Source of the DNA: Mucilaginibacter ginkgonis
GTDB taxonomy: Bacteria > Bacteroidota > Bacteroidia > Sphingobacteriales > Sphingobacteriaceae
Reading direction: 5' to 3'
Assembly: GCF_009754905.2 (NCBI RefSeq)
Contig: NZ_CP066775.1
Location: 1,178,001-1,242,000, forward strand
Length of the DNA stretch: 64,000 nucleotides
Part shown: one piece after another, positions 57,598 to 64,000 of the stretch
How the letters are laid out: each line of letters starts with the position of its first letter
How positions within the stretch are numbered: the first letter of the stretch is position 1
Notes under the pieces: generated by a model
Database searches by the model: none
The model's input: only the letters and a program-made list of their open reading frames with translations
What the model was told of the DNA's origin: nothing
Position numbers and translations under genes: made by a program

Positions 57598-58840
57598 CTT
57601 TCGGAGCGTTTAGCCTGCGCTGGTTTCTAAAGTTTCCTATCGAAATAAAAGTTGCTATTAGCATCAATAGTGACCCTAAAAAAAAGGGAGCGCCCGGAAA
57701 ATGTACGGGCGCGTTATTCATTGTGAAATGATGGAATACCGCGGTCATTAATAATGGTCCAACCACAGTTGTAACGCTCGACAAACTGGTCAGCGCGCCT
57801 TGTAACTCTCCTTGCTCATTCGCCGCTACTTTTTCAGTAATTAAGCCCTGCAAAGCTGGGCCTGATATGCCGCCCAAACAATACGGGATCATAAACACAT
57901 ACATCATCCATCCATAACCCGCAAAAGCGATCAACGCAAGCCCGATAGCGTAAAATAAAAGCCCCGATACGATGGTTTTCTCCAAACCAAATTTTGGTAT
58001 GATCAAACGTATCAATCCTGCTTGGATGGAAACTAACAAAACCCCAATGAAAATACCCAGGCTGCTTATGCTGGGTAATGTCCAGTCGAACTTGGCAATA
58101 ACGAAGAATGCCAGCACACTTTCAACTGCTTTTTGCGCTACATAAACCAACGCGAAAGCACCGATAAGGCCTGTGATAACTGGGTACCTAATCAGTTTTA
58201 TTAATGAACTTATGGGATTAGCACTCTTCCAGCTAAAGGCCCGGCGGTTGCGTTTACTTAATGATTCGGGCAATACAAAGTAACCATAGGCCGCGTTTAA
58301 AAAGGCGAGGCCACCAGCAACCATAAATGGAATTCTTATCCCTAATGCACCAAGATATCCGCCCAAACCTATCCCCAGGATGAAGCCAAGACCGGATGCA
58401 GCGCCAACCAACCCGAAATTTGCCGCGCGGTTATCACCGGTGCTTACATCTGCGATGTATGCCGTTGCTGTTGTTGTGCTTGCTCCTGCAATACCGGCAA
58501 TGGTCCGCCCAACAAACAACCACGCCAGCGAGGGCGCGAAAGCCATTAGCAGGTAGTCTAAACCAAATCCAAACAGTGAGCCAAGTAGGATAGGCCTTCG
58601 GCCATACCTGTCGCTGAGGTTGCCTAAAACAGGCGAAAACAGAAACTGCATCAGCGCGTAAGTAAAGGTGAGATAGCCGCTATAAAGCCCAGCCGTACTA
58701 ATGTCTGTGTGGCCTAATTGTTCTAACAGTTTGGGCAGGATAGGGATGATGATCCCTAAACCCAGTACATCGATAAATATGGTTACAAAGATGAAACCTA
58801 AAGCCGCGGTAGGGCGCTTCTTTACAACAATATCAGCCAT
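57566..58840 (-). CDS. TetA-like MFS transporter (second of a tandem pair)
   Basis: A 424-residue inner-membrane exporter with 12 helices of the TCR/Tet drug:proton antiporter type. The signature loops are [20 protein letters not shown] between helices 2 and 3 and the helix 5 motif GLGFILGIGLGGYLGALG. It is about half identical by eye to the next gene, with the same length and N-terminus ([20 protein letters not shown]), so the pair arose by tandem duplication. Its 3' end overlaps the DUF502 gene by 32 bp on the other strand. Drug range is unknown. Confidence 0.9.
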   Translation of the reverse strand: MADIVVKKRPTAALGFIFVTIFIDVLGLGIIIPILPKLLEQLGHTDISTAGLYSGYLTFTYALMQFLFSPVLGNLSDRYGRRPILLGSLFGFGLDYLLMAFAPSLAWLFVGRTIAGIAGASTTTATAYIADVSTGDNRAANFGLVGAASGLGFILGIGLGGYLGALGIRIPFMVAGGLAFLNAAYGYFVLPESLSKRNRRAFSWKSANPISSLIKLIRYPVITGLIGAFALVYVAQKAVESVLAFFVIAKFDWTLPSISSLGIFIGVLLVSIQAGLIRLIIPKFGLEKTIVSGLLFYAIGLALIAFAGYGWMMYVFMIPYCLGGISGPALQGLITEKVAANEQGELQGALTSLSSVTTVVGPLLMTAVFHHFTMNNAPVHFPGAPFFLGSLLMLIATFISIGNFRNQRRLNAPKVTPDQIPPLI

Positions 58841-58857
58841 TGAAATGCTATAACAAA

Positions 58858-60132
58858 TTAATGGGGCTGTATTGTTTGCTCGGCTGCTTCCATTTCCGGT
58901 TCGCTCATCACATTTTTTTCTCTCGCACGGTTAAAGCTGCGGATAGCAAACAGCGTGCTTAATACCATCAGGATAGCGCCCATCAAAAATGGTGCACCCG
59001 GAAATGTAACCGGCGCGTTTTTGCTCGTGAAATAAGCAAACAGGTTGGTCATCAATATCGGGCCAACAATAGAGGTTGCGCTCATTAAACTTGTAAGTCC
59101 GCCTTGCAGTTCGCCTTGTTCATTCGGCGGTATTTGAGTACTTATAAGGCCTTGCAGCGCAGGGCCTGCGATACCACCTAAACAGTACGGGATAAGAAAG
59201 GCGAACATCATCCAGCTTTGATTGGCAAAGGCAAATAACGAAAGCGCAAGTGTATACAACGCAAAGCCTATGACGATACTCTTCTTCTGCCCAAACTTAG
59301 GAATGGTAAAGCGTATCAAAACACCCTGTACCAAACCGGATAATACTCCTACTACGCCAAGAGAATAACCGACCGTAGATTCGTTCCAACCGAAACGTGA
59401 CATGGTAAAATATGACCAGGTACTTTGAACCGCGTGAGCAGCGATGTAGATAAGTGTTAATGAGCCAACTAAGCCGGCAATTGCGGGGTAACGCCTTAGT
59501 TGTTTAAGTGAGCCGATAGGGTTTGCGCGTTTCCATTCAAACTTCCTCCGGTTTTCTATGGCTAATGATTCAGGCAGGATAAAGAACCCGTATGCGGCGT
59601 TCAGTAACGCCAAACCTGCTGCAGTAAGAAACGGAAGGCGAACATCGATGTGTCCCAGAATACCGCCAAGCACCGGCCCGATGATAAAACCTAAACCAAA
59701 AGCGGCGCCTATTAAACCAAAGTTTTGAGCTCGCTTTTCTGGCGTGCTGATATCTGCAATGTAAGCAGCGGCTGTGGTAAAGCTGGCACCGGTGATACCC
59801 GCAATGATTCTACCTATAAAGAGTAACCAAATGTTTGGCGCGAAAGCTAAAAAGGTATAATCAATTGCAAATCCCAAAAGCGAACCAAGCAATATCGGCC
59901 TGCGACCATACTTATCACTCAAATTACCTAATACAGGTGCGAACAGGAATTGCATTACTGAATAGGCAAATAACAACCACCCGCCCCACTGCGCAGCCTG
60001 GCTTAAATTGCCGTGTATCAGCTTCTCTATTAGTTTAGGAAAAACCGGAATAATGATACCAAAACCCGTAATATCAATAAGTAAAGTTACGAAGATAAAC
60101 CCAAGGGCGGGGCTGCGTTTGGAGTTGTCCAT
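58858..60132 (-). CDS. TetA-like MFS transporter (first of a tandem pair)
   Basis: A 424-residue paralogue of the gene that follows it 17 bp downstream. It carries [20 protein letters not shown] and [20 protein letters not shown], the latter with the intact G-x3-G-P-x2-G-G antiporter motif C, which in the second copy reads GLGFILGIGLGG and lacks the proline. The two could therefore differ in coupling or substrate. They are probably transcribed together. True tetracycline resistance cannot be inferred. Confidence 0.9.
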   Translation of the reverse strand: MDNSKRSPALGFIFVTLLIDITGFGIIIPVFPKLIEKLIHGNLSQAAQWGGWLLFAYSVMQFLFAPVLGNLSDKYGRRPILLGSLLGFAIDYTFLAFAPNIWLLFIGRIIAGITGASFTTAAAYIADISTPEKRAQNFGLIGAAFGLGFIIGPVLGGILGHIDVRLPFLTAAGLALLNAAYGFFILPESLAIENRRKFEWKRANPIGSLKQLRRYPAIAGLVGSLTLIYIAAHAVQSTWSYFTMSRFGWNESTVGYSLGVVGVLSGLVQGVLIRFTIPKFGQKKSIVIGFALYTLALSLFAFANQSWMMFAFLIPYCLGGIAGPALQGLISTQIPPNEQGELQGGLTSLMSATSIVGPILMTNLFAYFTSKNAPVTFPGAPFLMGAILMVLSTLFAIRSFNRAREKNVMSEPEMEAAEQTIQPH

Positions 60133-60280
60133 GCAACGAAACTAATTAAATTTTTGAACCCATCTTAATTTCACAACATTAATTTCGTGTTAACGAAAAT
60201 ATTGTTGATTTTGCGAAATACATTATGAGCCAATACGTTATACAAATTACATTTGGCTTTACAGTCCTGATATTTGAGCA

Positions 60281-60306
60281 TAAAAAAGCCCCGGAGGGGG
60301 CTTTTT
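60281..60306. terminator. Terminator at the end of the LOG gene
   Basis: AAAAAGCCCC pairs with GGGGGCTTTTT around a short GGA loop, with A and T runs on the two sides, at the stop of the LOG gene on the minus strand. Confidence 0.85.
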
Positions 60307-61012
60307 AAAAGTTTGGTTTTAGAAGATATTTCTGATAGAACCTGAAGATATGTTCAACAGCTTCTTCGGCCGTGTCAACTACCCGGTAAAGGTTCAAATC
60401 ATCGGGGCTGATATTATGTTCAGCGTTCAGCATTTTTTCTTCCACCCATTCAAATAACCCTTTCCAATAATCTACGCCAATAAACACGATAGGGAAGCGG
60501 GCAATTTTACCGGTTTGTATTAGTGTAATTGCTTCGAAAGATTCATCAAGCGTTCCGAAACCACCCGGTAACACAATAAACCCTTGAGAATACTTCATGA
60601 ACATTACCTTACGCACAAAGAAATAATCGAACTCCAGTAATTTATCGCGGTCGATGTATTTATTGTGAAATTGCTCAAATGGCAATTCGATGTTCAGACC
60701 TACAGATTTACCGCCGGCTTCGTAAGCACCTTTATTAGCTGCTTCCATAATGCCCGGTCCACCGCCTGATATTACGCCATAGCCACGTTCTGCCAGTAAA
60801 CGTGCGGTTTCTACCGCCATCTCGTAATACTTGTTCTCATTTTTTGTGCGCGCCGAACCGAATATCGACACACATGGGCCTATCTTGGCCAATTTCTCAA
60901 ATCCGTCAACAAACTCGGCCATGATCTTAAAGATCTGCCAGGAGTCAGTAACTTTTATTTCGTGCCAGTCGTGGTTAGCGAAGGCCTTGGTTAGTTTTTC
61001 ATCACCAGTCAT
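60305..61012 (-). CDS. LOG-family (Rossman fold, TIGR00730) protein
   Basis: A 235-residue cytosolic protein of the LOG/lysine-decarboxylase-like family, members of which release cytokinin-type bases from nucleotide 5'-monophosphates. The fixed motif PGGFGTLDESFEAITLIQTG is present with the Arg-Lys pair upstream (YFFVRKVMFMKYSQG) and the phosphate-binding YGVISGGGPGIMEAANKG. The bacterial role is likely nucleotide metabolism. It lies 11 bp downstream of a sodium symporter gene and probably shares its transcript. Confidence 0.9.
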   Translation of the reverse strand: MTGDEKLTKAFANHDWHEIKVTDSWQIFKIMAEFVDGFEKLAKIGPCVSIFGSARTKNENKYYEMAVETARLLAERGYGVISGGGPGIMEAANKGAYEAGGKSVGLNIELPFEQFHNKYIDRDKLLEFDYFFVRKVMFMKYSQGFIVLPGGFGTLDESFEAITLIQTGKIARFPIVFIGVDYWKGLFEWVEEKMLNAEHNISPDDLNLYRVVDTAEEAVEHIFRFYQKYLLKPNF

Positions 61013-61023
61013 AATGTAATTTA

Positions 61024-62508
61024 TTATATTACAGCTACCGTCTGTTTTGGTTTCGAGGTAGCCAATAAGCCGGCAAATGTAATCAATCCGTTGACAATGA
61101 TGAGTTCGTTATCAAAAACATACCCGCCAAACAACCGTGCAGACTCTGTACTCAAGAAATAGCAAATAGCAGGAGAAATGAGACAAATAAACGGAACAAG
61201 TTTATCATTCACCTGGCGACTGTTCATTAACAGGCCGAACGAATACAAACCCAATAGCGGGCCATAGGTATACGAGGCAACTTTGAAAATTGCGCTCACT
61301 ACCGCATCATTGTTAATAGTGTTGAAAAAGACGATAGTTAAAAACATCAACCCGGAAAATGCGACATGCACATAATGGCGGGTTGCGATGGCTTGTTTAG
61401 AATTTGAATCAGCACGCTTATTAAAGTTCAAAAAGTCGACGCAGAAGGATGTTGTTAAAGCAGTTAATGCAGAATCTGTGGTAGCAAAGGTTGCCGCAGT
61501 TAACCCCAACATAAACACAACTGCCGGGGCAGTACCCAGGTAATTGAGCGCGATTGTTGGATACAGATAATCAGTTTTAGCGACAGTGATGCCATTCTTA
61601 ACCGCGTATATATAAAGCAATGCACCTACGCTTAGGAAAAAAATGTTGATCACTACAAAGATGGCTGTGAAACTGAACATGTTTTTCTGTGCTTCTCCGA
61701 TGTTTTTTAAGCTTAGGTTTTTCTGCATCAGGTCCTGGTCGAGGCCCACCATCGCGATGGTGATAAACATGCCCCCAAGGAACTGTTTTGTGAAGTGAAA
61801 TTTGCTGATCACAAACTCGTTGAAGAAAAATATTTTGGAGTAATTGCTGTTTTTCACTGTCTCAAAAGCAGAGACTACGTCAAGATTTAAGCTCCGGCAG
61901 ATAAAAAATATGGACAGAAATACTGATGCCACCAGAAACAAAGTCTGCAAGCTATCTGTGATGATGATAGTTTTTAAGCCGCCTTTGTAGGTGTAAGACC
62001 AGATGAGCGCCAGGCATATAAGCACTGTGACCGCGAATGGAACGTGATAGCTATCGAAAATGAACTTTTGCAAAATAATTACAACGAGGTAAAGCCTGAA
62101 TGCAGAACCTATGGTTCGGCTGATCAGGAATATCCCAGCCGCGGTCTTGTAACTCCATAAACCCAATGCACTTTCTATATAGCCGTAAATAGACGTTAGC
62201 CTTAATCTGTAGTACAGTGGCAATAAAACCGTACACACCACAATAAAGCCTGCCGCATTCCCTAAAACAAATTGAAAGTAAGCGAATTGATCCCCGGTTG
62301 GTGCGCCGACTTTGCCGGGAACGGATATGAATGTTACGCCGCTAAGCGCGGTACCTATCATACCAAAGGCAACGAGATACCATTTGGAGTTGCGGTTGGC
62401 CACAAAGAACGTATCATTGTCTGAAGATTTGCCGGCAGTGAGGAATGATATAGCCACCAGCACTACAAAGTACCCGATGATAAATAAGAGTAATACGGCC
62501 GGCGACAT
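61024..62508 (-). CDS. Sodium:solute symporter (SSS family)
   Basis: A 494-residue inner-membrane protein with about 13 helices. SSS marks are the first helix region followed by NRNSKWYLVAFGMIGTALSG, VTFISVPGKVGAPTG, the SRTIGSAFRLYLVV stretch, AMVGLDQDLMQKNLS, and LTAATFATTDSALTALTTSF, which holds the sodium-site serines and threonines. The substrate cannot be read; this phylum has many such genes for sugars, sialic acid or amino acids. It precedes the LOG gene (11 bp) and is divergent from recR. Confidence 0.9.
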   Translation of the reverse strand: MSPAVLLLFIIGYFVVLVAISFLTAGKSSDNDTFFVANRNSKWYLVAFGMIGTALSGVTFISVPGKVGAPTGDQFAYFQFVLGNAAGFIVVCTVLLPLYYRLRLTSIYGYIESALGLWSYKTAAGIFLISRTIGSAFRLYLVVIILQKFIFDSYHVPFAVTVLICLALIWSYTYKGGLKTIIITDSLQTLFLVASVFLSIFFICRSLNLDVVSAFETVKNSNYSKIFFFNEFVISKFHFTKQFLGGMFITIAMVGLDQDLMQKNLSLKNIGEAQKNMFSFTAIFVVINIFFLSVGALLYIYAVKNGITVAKTDYLYPTIALNYLGTAPAVVFMLGLTAATFATTDSALTALTTSFCVDFLNFNKRADSNSKQAIATRHYVHVAFSGLMFLTIVFFNTINNDAVVSAIFKVASYTYGPLLGLYSFGLLMNSRQVNDKLVPFICLISPAICYFLSTESARLFGGYVFDNELIIVNGLITFAGLLATSKPKQTVAVI

Positions 62509-62604
62509 AGTTTTGTATTAAATCGTTAATTGGTTACAAGGCGAAAGATAGGCTGTTGACCGTATCTTGACAAGAAATGATGCCGTTTTTTTTAAATTTG
62601 ATGA

Positions 62605-63222
62605 ATGAATTTCTCCTCCAAGCTGTTAGAAAATGCCGTTGCCGAGTTTGCTAAGCTGCCGGGCGTTGGGCCTAAGACAGCGCTCAGATTAGTGCTGCAT
62701 TTGCTCGGTCAGGACAAAGAGGAGGTGCAATCTTTTAGCGACGCGATGGTTAAGCTGCGTAACGAGATTCTGTTTTGCTCAACCTGTCACAATATTTCTG
62801 ACCAGCCTGTTTGCGACATCTGTAGTTCTCCCAAACGCGACCACGGCATCATTTGTATAGTGGAAGATACACGCGACGTGATGGCAGTTGAAAATACTGA
62901 CCAGTTTAACGGAGTGTACCATGTACTTGGCGGTTTAATTTCGCCGATGGATGGGGTAGGCCCGGCCGACCTTGAAATTGATTCTTTGATAGAACGTGTG
63001 AGCCGGGGAGATATAAAAGAAGTGTTCTTTGCATTGAGCGCGACCATGGAAGGCGACACCACGATTTTTTACCTTAACAAAAGACTTAAAAACTTTAAAC
63101 TAAACATATCTACCATTGCCCGTGGCATAGCTTTTGGTGGTGAGTTAGAGTACGTTGACGAGATTACACTCGGAAGGTCAATAGCGACACGCGTACCCTA
63201 CGAAAACTCACTATCAGGCTAA
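62605..63222 (+). CDS. recR: Recombination protein RecR
   Basis: A 205-residue DNA repair protein that with RecO loads RecA on gapped DNA. It shows the helix-hairpin-helix AEFAKLPGVGPKTALRLVLH, the four-cysteine zinc finger CSTCHNISDQPVCDIC, and the Toprim domain GIICIVEDTRDVMAVENTDQ to YHVLGGLISPMDGVGPADLE. The length is normal. The ATG at 62605 is chosen for its family-like start MNFSSKLLENAVAEFAKLPG. A glycosyltransferase gene begins 4 bp after its stop. Confidence 0.97.
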   Translation: MNFSSKLLENAVAEFAKLPGVGPKTALRLVLHLLGQDKEEVQSFSDAMVKLRNEILFCSTCHNISDQPVCDICSSPKRDHGIICIVEDTRDVMAVENTDQFNGVYHVLGGLISPMDGVGPADLEIDSLIERVSRGDIKEVFFALSATMEGDTTIFYLNKRLKNFKLNISTIARGIAFGGELEYVDEITLGRSIATRVPYENSLSG

Positions 63223-63226
63223 GTAC

Positions 63227-64000
63227 ATGAAGGTATCTGTAATTGTGGTAAACCATAAAGGGAGCAAGTTGTCGCCTTACGCGTTAACTGCACTGTCCGC
63301 TGCTGCAGATAAAGTCGAGTCTGAAATTATTGTGATTGGTGAAACTAAGAATTCGAAGGCCGAACCAATAGTCCGTTATTTTAAATCTTACGTAGATAAC
63401 ATCTCTCAAGACATTAATTTTGGCATAGCTAACTCAATCGGCGAGTATATTTTGATCTTACAGCCGGATGCTGTTTTGCAGTATGACGCTATTAAAAGAT
63501 CTGTACAGTTTATGGATCACCATCAGCACGCTGGCGGGTTAAGCGTACGTATGCTGGATGCTGATGGCAATTATTTGCAATCTTCGAAAAAGGTATTGCC
63601 TGATAGCTGGATTGCATTTTTCAAATTGACCGGGTTGCTCAAGCAATTCCCTAAATCGCGTTTACGCCACAACTTTGCTGCACACCACGAAGACGAGTTT
63701 GATACCATCGAGATGGACGTGTTAGGCAGTAGTTTTATGTTATTGCGCAGATCAGCCTTAGACACTGTCGGTAAGTTCGACGAGCGCTTTGGTAAATATG
63801 GAAGTAACATCGACATTTCTTATCGTTTACGCCTGGCCGGTTTCAAAAATTACTACTTTCCAAAAACTTATATCATTAAAGAGCAGGCACAAGCTGTCAC
63901 GAAATTTAGCTGGCAATATCTCAAAGGATTTTACGGAGCGTTGTTTATCTTCGTCATCAAATATTTCTTCAGTTTGCCTGCTGTAAAAGTTAAACCATTG
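63227..64000 (+). CDS. Glycosyltransferase family 2 protein (3' partial)
   Basis: The frame opens at ATG 63227 (MKVSVIVVNHKGSKLSPYAL) and stays open for 258 codons to the window edge, so the C-terminus is missing. It fits GT2 enzymes of the rhamnosyltransferase-like group: SVIVVNHKG start, NFGIANSIGEYILILQPDAV with a D-x-D-like acidic spot, GLSVRMLDADGNYLQSSKKV, VLGSSFMLLRRSALDTVGKF, and DERFGKYGSNIDISYRLRLA. The N-terminal half is common to enzymes that build cell-surface glycans. It may be coupled to recR by position only. Confidence 0.85.
   Translation, partial: MKVSVIVVNHKGSKLSPYALTALSAAADKVESEIIVIGETKNSKAEPIVRYFKSYVDNISQDINFGIANSIGEYILILQPDAVLQYDAIKRSVQFMDHHQHAGGLSVRMLDADGNYLQSSKKVLPDSWIAFFKLTGLLKQFPKSRLRHNFAAHHEDEFDTIEMDVLGSSFMLLRRSALDTVGKFDERFGKYGSNIDISYRLRLAGFKNYYFPKTYIIKEQAQAVTKFSWQYLKGFYGALFIFVIKYFFSLPAVKVKPL

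Overview
The window is a chromosomal segment of a Bacteroidota bacterium, most likely Sphingobacteriaceae and close to Mucilaginibacter or Pedobacter. This is inferred from gene content and signals, not from a database match. The supporting signs are a MurF-alanine racemase fusion, a YpdA-type bacillithiol reductase, DUF1080 and Gfo/Idh/MocA secreted sugar genes, a DUF5060 glycoside hydrolase, and Bacteroidota-type promoters (TTG, 19-20 nt, TAnnTTTG) in front of rplU, the tRNA pair and the SRP RNA. Most genes look like ordinary vertically inherited ones. No CRISPR array, prophage, conjugative element or rRNA operon was seen.

Layout. 1-7 kb: metZ (cut by the window edge), an OmpA-type porin, an SRPBCC protein, gpmA, a CAP-domain protein, then two guanidino-group-modifying enzymes (CtlX-like citrullinase and arginine deiminase) divergent from argS. 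9-19 kb: malate:quinone oxidoreductase, a lipoprotein with a phytoene-desaturase-like oxidoreductase, a four-gene ThuA / NAD-binding / DUF1080 / Gfo-Idh-MocA run probably for oxidised sugars, and an IS3-family insertion sequence with a canonical frameshift heptamer. 19-28 kb: fabF, a 45-codon membrane microprotein overlapping yjbQ, secreted M28 peptidase, GH, serine hydrolase, EcsC protein, and an ECF sigma factor with a membrane partner. 28-37 kb: symporter, rplU-rpmA (L27 with a long acidic/Ala-Pro-Lys tail), rnr-polyprenyl synthase, exonuclease, hsp20. 37-45 kb: a GIY-YIG cassette bounded by perfect inverted repeats, yajQ, ppk-ppx, ubiX, an S9 peptidase. 45-54 kb: TMEM175 channel, receiver protein, ypdA, GNAT, SRP RNA, 2H phosphoesterase divergent from dinB, AsmA protein, csbD, tRNA-Leu and tRNA-Gly, VOC and DHFR-like proteins, and a toxin-antitoxin pair whose toxin carries two frameshifts. 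54-64 kb: recX, murF-alr, DUF502, tandem TetA-like MFS genes, LOG protein, sodium symporter, recR and a partial glycosyltransferase.

Most unusual content. The intergenic spaces between converging genes are filled by several families of dispersed repeats: (i) a roughly 420-bp non-coding element with hairpins that keep 7-nt loops (8.8 kb, 41.75 kb, and a rearranged copy at 28.0 kb); (ii) short GTCATGC(C/T)GA-type palindromes, one perfect 28-bp inverted pair of which tightly brackets a single-domain GIY-YIG nuclease gene (36949-37328), making a compact 380-bp candidate mobile unit; (iii) GTCATTGCGAGG/GAAGCAATC repeats; (iv) CCCCAACCC/GAAGGAG repeats, including a degenerate tandem array beside the IS. 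The GIY-YIG cassette and the hairpin element are the best candidates for an undescribed system. Regulatory candidates are a 25-bp palindrome between dinB and the 2H gene and a pair of GACATTTTGTC sites upstream of hsp20.
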